A DNA stretch of 41,520 bases from Chromera velia (Eukaryota > Sar > Chromeraceae): NCBI GenBank assembly GCA_018398765.1, contig JAHBMJ010000741.1:1-41520 (forward strand), in the 5' to 3' direction. How positions within the stretch are numbered: position 1 is the stretch's first letter; each line of letters opens with the position of its first letter. Shown one piece after another: positions 22,161-34,746 of the stretch. Both the position numbers and the translations under genes were made by a program. The notes beneath the pieces were generated by a model. It was not told where the DNA came from and made no database searches. It was given only the letters and a program-made list of their open reading frames with translations.

Positions 22161-22906
22161 ATCGATCAGAACAGTACCGATCACGAGGATCGACATGAGT
22201 TTTTCTTCTCATGCCTTTTTTGCGTTTTCGTTTTTCTCACTTTCGTTCTGTACTTCTTTCCCTCCCCCTCTTTCCCCCTTTCGTTTTTCGTCAGGTCCCC
22301 CTTTCAGGTTTGTTATGTGCATCCCATCCCTCCTTCTTTTCCCTCTTCATTCTCCAGATGCATGCTGCCTTTTGCGTCTTTCTAAAGTTCGGGAACGTAC
22401 TCACCGCTTTTCCCTTCCTTCTTTTTCCTGTGCAAAGTGGAGACGCCCCCTCCACACACGGACGGTCTCGTTTGAAAGTTGAAGGGAGAATCAGTACAAG
22501 CCAAGAGAACACACGTTAAGACAACACAAGAAGAGACGAGCAGAGAGAAGAGAAGAGAAGAGAAGAGAAGACGTGACAAGACGAGGAGACAGCGGTGCAT
22601 TCGGACAATGCTGAAAAAATAAAACAAAACACAAACAGGGGCGAAGAAAAGCGAATGGCACAGGGGCGTCTGCACAGGACACCTTTGTCCCATTTGGCAC
22701 TGTACTCTCTCTTGTGGAAGGACAAAAGACTTTGTTGAAGCCCCGATTTCTCTCCTGTATCATCGATCACGCAGCGGACGTCGAGAAAGAAAAAAGAGGA
22801 AGAGAGAAACAGAAATAGCCGGAACTCGAGACAAGACGAAACAAAAAAGACAAGATGATACCAACAGCCTACAAGCGATACGTACCACACGATTCGTTCG
22901 AACGCA

Positions 22907-22949
<43 letters not shown>

Positions 22950-23332
22950 ACACACATTCGAACACTCATAAACCTCAACAACAGCTCCAATTGAGAAGCC
23001 ACTACAAGCAAGCGGCATCCATCATGCTGCTTCTATCTTTACCTCACTCTTCATGTGCGGCGTCAAAGATCAGGAGAGGAAAGCAAAGCAAAACGTTCGA
23101 ACATACGCGAATGAATCATCCAGCAGAAGCTGCCTGCCACAAGTGTAGAGAGATAGAAAAAATAGGGGAAGAGCAAAGAGAGGAGCCAAAAATCATCTTC
23201 TGTTTGTCCGTCTCTCTCTCTCTCTCTCTCTCTCTCACTTCTTGTTAATTTTCCCTCCCCGCTGCTCTGCTTCCCCCTCCCCCTTTCTTCTCTCTTCTCT
23301 TCCTGTAAAGGCAGATAGATAAGACACGCTGC
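22161..23332. other. Microsatellite-rich spacer
   Basis: Contains AGAAG repeats (22,536-22,570), a (CA)n run (22,907-22,957) and (TC)n (23,205-23,237). No gene is supported. Confidence 0.45.
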
Positions 23333-23506
23333 ATGATGAGATCAGTCTCTTCACCGACCCCCGACGTGCCTGCCAACAGCCTGACTCCCCCCGACTTTTC
23401 CGATCGCCTGATCAATCCTTTCCTGCCCCGAGCGCGCAGTAGGAAAATAGAGCCAAACCGAGCCAAGTCAAGCATTGCAAGTCCCTGCGTGCAAAGGCTC
23501 ATCTAG
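23333..23506 (+). CDS. Candidate 57-aa open frame
   Basis: ATG at 23,333 to TAG at 23,504-23,506. The product is polar and varied in composition (PTPDVPANSLTPPDFSDRL, then a basic segment), unlike the Phe/Leu/Ser or Arg/Lys/Glu strings that simple repeats give nearby. It may be a small gene or one exon of a larger one: a pyrimidine-rich run and TGTAAAG lie just upstream. No family is recognised. Confidence 0.28.
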   Translation: MMRSVSSPTPDVPANSLTPPDFSDRLINPFLPRARSRKIEPNRAKSSIASPCVQRLI

Positions 23507-25012
23507 GCAGAGAGAGAAAGAGAGAAAGAGAGATACGGACCGGATCTCAAGGATCGAAAAAGAGAGCGGACGAACACACAGACAAACAAATAAACAAACA
23601 GAGAAAGGGAGTACAGTACAGAAAGCGATCGACAAACACAGGGAGGCAGAAATGACGGGAGGCAGGAGGGCCGAAAGCAATAGAGAAAAAAAAGGAGTTT
23701 GGAAAAGGGGAAGGAAAAGGGCAACAGAACGCAGCGAAACGTGCCTGCCAGCTCCCTTCTTAAAATCAGCAGGATAGATGCCCGCTCGAGGGTTGATGCT
23801 GGCGCCTCTCTTCTTGTCTCTGCTCCGCTGTGCATGAGTGAGGCATGAGGGAGGCACGTTTTGTAAGACGAAGTTGAAGGGCACGGTGAGTGAGGAGGGG
23901 CAGGAGGGGGGAAGATTACGAATGGAACTCGCGTGCGACGCAGGAACCTATCGATTTGTCCCTCTAGTCATTTCATTGGATGAGGTCAATTCTTCAATGA
24001 TTTCGGTCGGTCTCTGAACAGCTTTGTCTGGCTTCGATGCCGTTATGATTGTCATTCAGTAGAGAACGAGAGAAATGTGCAGAACGGTGAGAAGAATGCC
24101 AGTTGGCTGAATTCGAGAAGCGAATCAGTGCATGGGTGTGTTCACTTAAGTGCGAACTCACACACATGCATACAAGCATCCATTGCCTGCATATTGCTTT
24201 CCCTTTGGCCTCCTGTTTTCTCTTTCTGCACCTCTCTTCCTCTCTTCCTTCTGCTCCCTGATGATGTTTTCTTCTTTCTATTTTTTCCATGGATCGCGAA
24301 CTTGTCGTACGAGCCTGCCCAGACCGTCTGTTCGCATCTTTATTTTGAGAAAGTCATACAGAGATTTACCGTTCCGCCACCCCACCTCCTTTCTTTTCGG
24401 ACTGCGTGTTAAACGAGAAAAGAAAATTCGGTTGAGGCAAACAAAAGGCAGAAAGTGTGAGAACGAGAGCCTTCGACCTTTTCGCTCTCGTCTGCTACAT
24501 TCTGCACTCCCGTTTTTTTTTCCGCAGATGGACCTAATAAAAAGCCCCCCCCTGCACTGCGCTCTTCTGTATCTTTAGTCCAGTCTGCCGAGCGCATATG
24601 CGTTCTTTTGCAACACCCTCATTTCGTCTTCTGTTTTGCGGTTTTCGTTGTTTCTCTACTCTTCGGCGAATTTTCAGACAGAAAGCAAGCATAGCTTCCG
24701 TCTCTCCTCTCGTTCCCTCTTTCCTTTCTTCGTCCCTGAATCGCTTCTTCCTTCCGTCCTCTCCCTTGGTGCATGTTTTTGTCCGTGCGTTGTCATCTAC
24801 ACCTCTTCCGTCGTCGATCTTCCACACCAGCAGCAGCAGAGGGAAGGAAGGAAAGGAAGAGAAAGGAAGGGGAGCGAGGAGGGCTGACTTGTTCACGGCA
24901 AGGTCGTAACAGCTTCGATCAGCGGGACGGCAGACAGGCAAGCAGGCAGACAGGTAGACAGACAGCAGCATGATCTTTCGGACGATTGATCGGTCGTTAG
25001 AAAAATAGACAG

Positions 25013-25050
<38 letters not shown>

Positions 25051-27673
25051 AAAGTTATGAAAGTTTTGAAAGAAGGTCTGCATGTCTTTTGTGATGGGAT
25101 CCAGCGCATTCACGTGCGGATTATCCGTTCAGGAAAAATGGGTGGAGAAAAGACTGCATGCACCCATGCATTGGTAATGATCGAAGAATGAACTCAGGCA
25201 CGTGCATGATGCAGGCAGGCAGGCACGGGAGCGGAAGCAGGAAGGAAGCTCGATGCATCCACCGACTGATCGTTCAATCAACCCGTGAGACCTTTTTGTT
25301 TCTTGTTATTGCCCCAATTCTGTTTCTTCATCCTATTCTTATCTTAATTTCTGCATGTATGTTGAGTTTCTGCTTGTTCAGACACAGCACAATCTGCAGA
25401 AGCCTTGACGATATTACCTTTTGCCGCAAAGAGCAAAGAAGCAGACTGCTCATGCGAGCACGAGCAAAGAAAGAAAGAAAGAAAGAAAGAAAGAAAATGG
25501 ACGACCCGACTGAGGGGATTTTGGGAGGCCGGCAAGCACAACAGAAATGAACTCGGTGAAGAACGATTCTACTCTACTTCCGCAAGAGATGAATGAAGGA
25601 TCTAGGACCCGGTGTCACCTTAGTGGACTGCATGCCAGGGCCGCATCGTCATCCTTTTCTGTCCTCTCCCTCCCTCCTTCCTTCCTTACTTCCTTCCTTC
25701 CTTGCTTCCTTCCTTCCTTCTTCATTTCGATCTGTATTTCCTCATTCTTTCTTATGGTTCGTTAGTTCTTCCTTCTTTCCCCGTTCTTGTCGCTTAGTTC
25801 ATTTCAGTAACAGAAGGATCACTTGTTCACGCAGACGAAAAACAAAGAGTTTTGAAAAGTTGGGCGGCATCCAGCCACAATCTGACAGCCAGAAAATAAA
25901 TCCCGCATCGAGTCTCTGTCTTTCTGCGCGTTCTCTTTTTCTGCACTGCAGCCTTGTTCAGCCAAGCACTTTCTCTCACGCTCAGCGAAGATTGACGGAT
26001 GGTACATCAATTATCAGAAGACGCGTGGACACATGTATGTTCAAACAATTAACAAACGGACGAAGACCGTCGGACAGAGAAGGAAATTAACCGACAGAGA
26101 GAGAAAGAGACTACCTGCAGATGAGTCTGCAACGAGGGCTTTTTTTAATTCATTTTTTATTTCGACGTCAATTTGTGTATTCGATCTCTGTAAAACGGAA
26201 GAGTTCCCCCTGTTTCTCTATTCTCCCCCCCTCTCTTACACAAACAATCTGAACGTTAATTCGGACAGAAAGAAAGAGTGACAGTTCTGTCAACATGCAG
26301 CCCCTCCTTCCTGTGTACGTGCAGGAAGGGCGAAGAGCAACGAAATGGAAAACGGGGAAAGAACCCACTCAACATTTCTTGCTAGGCAGGCAGGCAGGCA
26401 GGCAGGGAGAGAGGGAGGGAGGAAGGGAAGTATGGAGGAGCCAATCAATTCATCATGGAACGAATGAAGCTGTAAACCAAGAGGCATGCATCTAATCTTC
26501 AGCTTGACATGCACGCATCGGTGCATCGATCACAGACGGGAGAAAGCGAGACGAGCAAGACGAAGGGAAGAGACGACAAGAAAAAAAGACGGAAGAGATT
26601 GCAGTCGAAAAAGAGCAAGCTAGCTCCTCCGAAAGAATCTGTTTGACTGCAGACCATCCTACAAGAGGAGAGAGGAAGAATCTGTTCCTCGATCCTTCTT
26701 TTTTGTTTTCCTCTTCAGTGGGTCTGCCTCTTTTCTCGCAGACCACCACCCTTTTCTACGATCCAGCACTTATTATGAATTCTGCTGTACGAGCAGCCAA
26801 GACCGCTTGTTTCCTGCATGTCCTTCATTAACGAGTTTCCTCTTGATTCCGAGATCCGCACTCTCTTGCTTCCTTCTTAAAATGCCCTGCGGACGTTCGA
26901 GAAGGGTGAATTGGTGGTTCCTGCATTTTTACTAAAATTTTACTTAATTTCCTGTGGGTCCTCCCTCTCCTGTACGTCTGTCTGCCTGATTGACCCTTCC
27001 TTCTTAGATCTCTTTCCTTCGGTCACTTAGAGTTGTTTCTTAATTTGCCTTTTCATTCGTCTTTTTACAATACGGCCTTATGAGGGGCAGCTAGGCAGGG
27101 AGTGTTTTCTTTCGTCTCTCTTTTCAAAGAGAAATCCTGCACACATTGCTTTTCTCTGATGAATCATTTCTCCCTCCCTCCCTCCCTCCCTCCCTCCCTC
27201 GCTCTGCGACTTCCACCCACTCAAACTCTCTGATCGATCAGAGACATGCACTGTCTGTCAGTCTGTGCCTTGCTAGCTTGCGGTCGATTTTTCTCTCCTT
27301 CCTTCCTTCTTTTGGATACGGTCTGCTTTTTCGGTTCCTTTCAAACCCATCCCTGTCATGCTGTCAGTTGATTCTCTTCTCCCACCCCCTTTTGTCTGTC
27401 GTCCCTCTACCCGTTCGAATTCTTTTCTTTCACATTTTTCATCATTCAGCATGGCACCCTGAAAAAGATTGATACATCCATCTCAAAGGAACAATGAGAA
27501 GCCATCAAGGGCCATTCATCCAGCTGTCTCTTTTTTGTTTTTGACGCTCTCACGAGAAGGACAGTTGGTTTGCGAACACACACACTCGCTCGTGCGATCG
27601 GTTCACTCTCTCCATTGCCTTCCTCTTTCTGCTTCTACTGTTTCCCCTGTTTCCCCCAATCATCTGCTGGCTG
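23507..27673. other. Gene-poor spacer up to the kinase 3' end
   Basis: Simple repeats dominate: (GA)n at 25,018-25,046, (GAAA)n at about 25,467-25,495, TTCC blocks at 25,668-25,712, (GCAG)n at 26,386-26,405 and CCCT repeats at 27,173-27,200. Open frames are short and follow these compositions. The final few hundred bases should be the 3' UTR of the minus-strand kinase. Confidence 0.4.
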
Positions 27674-30600
27674 TTACTGCTGTGAAGCACCAAGTTGATG
27701 CTGCTGATCTCCCTCGGCGGAGGGCTGCTGCTGTTGCCAAGAAGTTCTTCCGGGGCCAAGAGAAGCGTTGGTCTTCGCTCCCTGTTGTTGTTGCTGCTGT
27801 TGGTGAGCCTGTGCCTGTTGCTGCTGTAGGGGCTGAAGGGGAGAGAGAACAAAGAAGGACCCTGGAGGTGGCGGGCACAAAGGGACGAAAGGGAGACCCA
27901 GACCTCCAGGCGGAGCTGCTGCCGAGTGAGCTGCGAGTCCTTCGACAGAGGGGGGGGGGAACAAAGCGGCGGAGGCGCCGACGGGCCAGGCGCATCCCCC
28001 CCCCATCGGGCCGGGGCCAGGAGAACCTCCTTGCGGGGGCAGGGGGTGGCTAAATGGGAATAAAGCGGAAGGACCTGCAGGAAATCCAGCCGGCAAGAAG
28101 GAAGACGGATCGGACTCTGGGTTGGATGGCGAACGTTGTTCAGGCGGCTGCTGCGTCTGTCTGTGTGTTTGCTCCTTGGTGGATCTGCTGGCTCCTGGAT
28201 CTAGTTGGGAGGAGGATGAGGAGGATGACGCCCCCCCATTGGCATTGTCAGAGGAGCCACCAGGATGGAGTGATTGGTTTGGACGGAGACAAGGCACGGT
28301 TAGGGCCTGAGGCTGTGGATGCAGAAATGGAAACGGGAAGGGGGAAATTGAATGATCCCGCTGCTGCAGAGGGAACCCAGCAGATGGGTGGAGGAGCGAT
28401 ACGAATTGTTGTTGTTGCTGTTGGGGTTGAAAGGCATCCCCAGAGAGATGGGAAGCACTGGAGGGGGAAACGGGAATCCCCCGTGGAGGATTCAAACGCG
28501 AGTGGGCGGTGTGTGGGGACTCATGGTGGATCTGTTGGTGCTGGGATAGAAGCCAAGACTGCAGTGCTCCTTGATCTGCCCCTGCATGCTCGACGTTTGT
28601 CCGACTGGTTCCTGTAGCTCCTGCAGTGTGTGGAAGAAGGGAGGAGAAGGCATCCCCAAATCCTTCTTGAAATGGGTTGACGGAACTGGAAGGGTGGGAT
28701 CCGAATGATTCCCTCTTCCCTTCCTTGGTGGCTAGAGTCGAGATATATCCATTTTCCCTTTCCATGCTCGTCTGCTCAGGGTCAGCGGACGCCCCTGCTC
28801 CAAACCCTGTGCCTAGTTCTGCATTAGGAGGCCAATGGAGACAGGTATCGTCTACGTTCATTGCAGTAGGGTGGTCTGTTGGGGGTTTTCGATGTGTCCG
28901 CCGTCTCTGATGGTTCTCACCGCCCCCTCCCATTTGTTCTGAGTCCTCAACCCCAAATCTTCCTCCCGAGGCACTGGAAGTCAAGTCCTCATCAACCCGA
29001 CTGCCCTGTCCATCCTCCCCATGATCTAACTCCTCATAGGCCCCACACGCCATCGCCCCGACGTCCTCCTCTTCCTCGTCATCCACACACCCCATCCCGG
29101 ACCCTAATGGAAGCATCCCGTTGGCTGCTGGATGGCCTAGGCCATCGTACATTTGCATCATCGGGGATGCCAACGAATTGGGCAGGGGGCAGGTGGGAGC
29201 ACGAAACAGCCCCCCCATACCGGCACTGTCCTCACCCACGCGAGACCCCGCGCCCCTCCCTGTCCCTGCATCTCCACCATGCCGCTGCTGCTGTTGGTGG
29301 TGCATTGCAGAGAACCATGCCATTTCTTGCTGCTGCTGTGGAGACTGAGAAAGCTCGGCGCCTCCAGCACTCATGAGAAGGGAATAGAAAGCAGGACGCG
29401 CGCTCGTACCACTTGACGACGGCAAATCGTCCGAATTTCTTCCCTCCTCCGCAGGGGGAAAATCTTCCCCGGCGTCAAGATCCATGCATCCGCCTCCAAT
29501 TCCCATTCCCACTCCCCCCCCAGCCCTGTTGGTCATTCTACCAGTGGGCGGGGGGCTGAGGGAACCCTGAGCCGGAGTCAGACTGTTGCATGGGCTTGCA
29601 TGGGGACTCAAATATTCTGCTTGAACCCCTCCTGATGCTGCAGCAGGGGCGAGGAATAAGTTACTGTTTCTAGTCCTTCTCGCATTACCAGATCTGCTTC
29701 GATGGTTGCTTCCTCTACCAGCGCCTCCGGATGAAGCTGCTGCTCCCGCTCCCCCTCCGGCTGCGTTTGCGTGAACGAGCCTCGCCTCTACGACAGTGTT
29801 ACTGATGGGAGGTGGGGAGGCTGCGAGGTTTCCTCTTGCAAACAACAGAAGGGGTGACCCTGCATGAGTCGGGGAGGCCACCGGGGATCTGCTGGAGTCA
29901 CACAGAGAAGAGATTGCTACTGTTCTCGACTTTGCACTTGCAGACCCGGAGAACTGGGAGCAGCGTACGTTGACTGCCTCTGCTTCCCTCCTCTGACAGG
30001 CGAGGGAATTGACAACGGGTGGGGGGGAGATCTCGCTAGGTGCACCTGCAGACACCCCAGTCATCCCGGGTGCCGCCGAAGATGATGGCCCTGTATGGTT
30101 GCGTGTGTGCATTGCTGCGGAAAAGAAACACCAGTCTGTAGCAGTCGGGCTGGTTGGACTGATGGGCGAGGAGCTGGGGGAGACGGATGGAGAGGCCTGG
30201 GCAGGAACAGCAGAGGAGGGCAGCATGTCTGCATCTCCTGCTGCGTCTGGAGTCTCTGTTTGGGCCTGCTGGCCCCTTCGGTGACTTCTTTGTGTGGTCT
30301 GCAGTCTGTCTTGTTCCTGCTGTTGCTGTTGCTGTGCAGCAAGAAGCTGCTTCTGCTGTCTGGTCTTCAAAGTCAGTCGTTGCCGGATTCCGTCAGGCAG
30401 AGGGAGGTTCATCTTGTGGAGTTCCTCTAGGGGCCTGGGGACTGAGGTTAGCCAAGGATGATTAAGCGCCGCAAATGCTGCAAGGATGCAAGGGAGGACG
30501 AAAAATCAACACAAAAACGACCCGGGAAAGCTCACAACCGAAAAAAAATCATAAATGTGATCGCAATTTTGTATTCAAAAGGGACAACATTCAACAAATC

Positions 30601-30781
30601 GCCGAAGATGCTGGTTGGGTCAGTGCCGAACGTGCAAAGGACAGGAAGGGGAGAATAAGCTTCACAGAAGAAGATTTCCAGCACAAAGTGTCGACACACC
30701 ATCTCAGTTGATCCTCTCTGTTGTGAGAGTTTCTTGTTTCTTCCCTTTTATGATTGTTCTTTCTGTGTCTCACAACCACAA

Positions 30782-30816
<35 letters not shown>

Positions 30817-30928
30817 GATTCTTACCCGAGGCGCATCTATCCTCAGTGCAGTACTGCAGCATCGAGGCGACCAGGTCGACCCCCATCGGACACCGCGCCC
30901 GCAAAGCGGAGTCGAACTTCACTCCCTG

Positions 30929-30960
<32 letters not shown>

Positions 30961-31103
30961 CGGGCGGGAATTTGATCGCGATCGATCGATATGTTCTTTC
31001 TTTATTTGTTTCTTCCTTTCTTCCTTCCTTCCTTCCTTCCTCTCTTTCTTCCTTTTTTCCTTTCTTCCTTCCTTCCTTCCTTCCTTCCTTCCTCTCTTTC
31101 TTC

Positions 31104-31134
<31 letters not shown>

Positions 31135-33860
31135 TGCTTATTTCTTCCTTTCTTCCTTCCTTTCTTTCTTTCTTTCTTAATTGGGTTTTTTCTTTCTTTG
31201 CTTATTTCTTCCTTCCTTCCTTCCTTCCTTTCTTTCTTTCTTTGTTGTTTTCATGCTCGGCCCTAGAACGCACTTTCTGCCATTTGTGTGAGGCAGGAAA
31301 AAGCAGGAAGACAAAACTCACGCAGGCATTTCTCTCAACTGATGGCAAGTTATGATTGATTTGGTAATCCCTCTGTATGGACACGAATCGAAAGCACATG
31401 CAGGGGCATTGGAAAGACAAAACAAAAGCAAATTCTCTACAAGAAGGCAAGAAGACAGGCCGGCTCGAAAGGGCTGCACAGAGAACTCGCTCAGTAGGGA
31501 AGACGCGAGAATGAAGGCGGCCAAAGCAGAGAGGGAGGCAGTGAGTGCCACTCTCTCCAACCCAATACCCGGCCGTGAGACTTATTTTCAGTCTCCCTGC
31601 CGCATTTTCTTTCTACCTCCCTCACCCCGCGGTGATGCAGTCACTCACCCCCTTGACGATGCGCCTGGCGTCTCTGTTCGATTTCGTCCCGCTGACGTCG
31701 AAAGGGAAGTGACCGTCTACAAGAACGTAAAGAATTACTCCGCAACTCCAGACATCAGAGACTTCGAAGTAGTGGCCCTTGAAGCTTTCAGGAGCCTGAA
31801 CACACAGAGGCAATCCAGCATAGAAACAAACAAGTTGATTCACGTCAGTCATAAACAATCAGGTCAATCTGCTTCAGCAATACTTCTATAGGGTTTCATT
31901 ACACAGTGCATTCAAAGCCTCTCGCACCACATAGGAAACTCTCTTCCTCACCAACCGTAAACTTTGTTTTTTCTGAACATTTGACTTTCAAATTGATTCA
32001 CCCACCGACTGCTTGACTGACTTACCGACAAGCTGACTCCCTATGTAACACCCCGACTACTTGCCTAAAAAGGAGAGGGGAAAATTGAGTGTTACTTCCC
32101 CTTTTCATGTCTTCACTGACCTACCTCATTTGCATTGATTGAATAAGGAGAATTGAAGAAGGACTGACCGACCATATATTCCTTTGTCCCGACCACCGTC
32201 ACCTCTCCGGGTCTGTCGGGTTGCTTGGGCGGTTCCGGGCTGTCACACAAAGAAAGAAAACGAAGAAAAAGAAACAGCGGAAGAATACTTGAAGCGAAGT
32301 GGGAACCGATCAAAAATAGCCAACCAAAAAAGAGAAAAAGGTAAAACAGGCGTTGGAGTCGTTTTGAGACAGCGCGCATGACACCATCAAGCTGCACGTT
32401 TCCAGGAATGGCCATCTTCATGTAATTCTGCTGACTGACTAACTGACTGACTGAAAAACAGACAGACAGACTCACTAGCTGACTCACTCACTCACTCACT
32501 CACTCACTGACTTGTCGAGGAAGAGGCACATATCAAAGTCGAGAAGGAGGACGTCCTCGAACCCGCACTCCTCCCGGTCCTCCAGAGCTCGGGGGCATTT
32601 TGGGGCAAATGGCGGGGGGGGCGTGACGGTTTTCCCTCTCTTCTTGCACGCACGCAGCCATGCTTGAGGGGAGTTGCGGAGGATCACATTGTCCAGTTTC
32701 ACGTCCCGGTGGAGGACCTGATCGAAAGGGAGAATTAAATCAAGAAAGGGAACAAAAAAGAAAAGAAAAGAAGAGGAAGCACAGGTCGATAAGAAGTCAA
32801 CAAGGAAGTAAGGAAGGAAGGAATATTTGATATGTCTCTTTCGCTGTTTGTACTTGTCAGATAGACGATGCGTTTGATCTTTGATGACAATTTTTTCTTT
32901 CTGTGTTTTCACTGAATTCCCTTTCTTTCCCTTCCTCCATCGACTGATTAATGCATCCACCTTTCTTTCCTTCGATCAACCAGCCTCTGTTCAGTATAGC
33001 TAGTGAGTTCTTTCTCTGTCGGCGTGCTCACTTACACATTCTGATCGATCGATGCTTTTCTTCCTTCCTTCCTTCCTGCTTCCCTCCCTCCCTCCCTCCC
33101 TCTCTGTCCATGCGTTTGTCCAATCAGCCAGTAGAGAAGAAAGGAAGGTAGCCGGTCTGTCGTCCGCGCTCAGCTGTCTGTCTATTTTCTGCGTGCATCT
33201 CCACGAGGCCTCCAAGATCCCCCAACCAAAAAATTGGGCATGCATGCTCTGACTTCCCTCCAGTTCTAGAAATAAAACACACACAGGCAGAGAGGCCCTC
33301 CCTCTTCCCATTCACTCACTCACTCACTCACTCACTTGCTTACTCACTCACTCACTTACTCACTCACTTACTCACTCACTCACTCACTCACTTACTCACT
33401 CACTCACTCACTCACTTACTCACTCACTCACTCACTCACTTACTCACTCACTCACTTACTCACTCACTTACTCACTCACTCACTCACTCACTCACTCATG
33501 CACTTATTCACTCACTCACTCACTCACTCACTCACTCGCTCACTCACTCACTCACTCACCCACCCACTCGCTCACTCACTCACTCACTCACTCACTCACT
33601 AAATCTCTCACTGACTGACTCTGTTCATGTGAAAGTGGTTGACTGCGAGGAGGATCTGGGTGATGATTCTCTTGCACTCGTGTTCAGGAATCTGCCCAGG
33701 CTCGAAGGCAAGCACATACTCCACAAGGTCGGGCCCGAAACACCTGCATGCATGCATGCATGCAATTGTGTGTGGAAGAAAGGGGGGGGGGAATCGTTCT
33801 CATGAATTCATTTGTGCCTTTTCATGACAGCCTTCTACCGGAGCATGCGTTCATACGTAC

Positions 33861-33927
<67 letters not shown>

Positions 33928-34708
33928 GCACACGTGTGTGTTTCATTTCACACCGTTGAGTGAGTCGTTGAGAGAAGGAAAGTTCTTGAAGAAGGGTCAC
34001 TTTCAAGTGGAGAGAAGAAATAGACGAACCAACAGACCTCTCTGTGACCAAAATAAATTCATTCGGAGTCTCGAACGCCTCGACCACCCTCACTGCGTGC
34101 CTGCAAGCAACAAGTGAATTCATGTATCGATTGAAACACGCAGACAGAGAGTGACATTCACAATTCATGCATACACAGAAGAGTGTTGGAGGAGCAGAAA
34201 ACACCCCAAAAGAGGTCGAATTTACGCTGTGGGGAGGAGGCAGAAACAAAATGTGCAGATGATTGCGTCAGTGAGAACAAGGGGACGAAAAGAAGTCATG
34301 CAAGGTGACGTAAGGTGAAGAAAGGCATGAGAGAGACCCGTGAGTCGATCGAGGCAGGAACTTAGGAAGGGACGAGGCACCTACACCCAAAGCTGACAAA
34401 AGAGGACAGACATATGATTGCCGGACGAACAGATGCACCTACCTGCACGGCGCCCTGAGAATAAACTCGTAGACGTCTCGAAAGTACTTCTCCGTGGCAA
34501 CAAGCCTGAAAGAAAGAAAGCGAAGTGTGAAAACTTATACATTCGCGTTCAACCTGCGCATGCATGTCAGAAACATGAATAAATTGACACAAAGACGTTG
34601 GTTTCAGTTGATATCACCTGCCTGCCGTGAGATAGGTAGACAGATAGTCGACAGGAGTGCAGGAAGGTGAGTGAGTGAGTGAGTGAGTGAGTGAGCGAGC
34701 GAGCGAGC

Positions 34709-34746
<38 letters not shown>

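Noticed and set aside
27469-29376. Plus-strand open frames (194, 187 and 165 codons) opposite the kinase tail
   Set aside because: They are antisense shadows of the low-complexity exon, which joins in phase to a complete kinase domain.
33336-33602. THSLTYSL-repeat open frame
   Set aside because: It is a (CACT)n microsatellite inside kinase intron 5.
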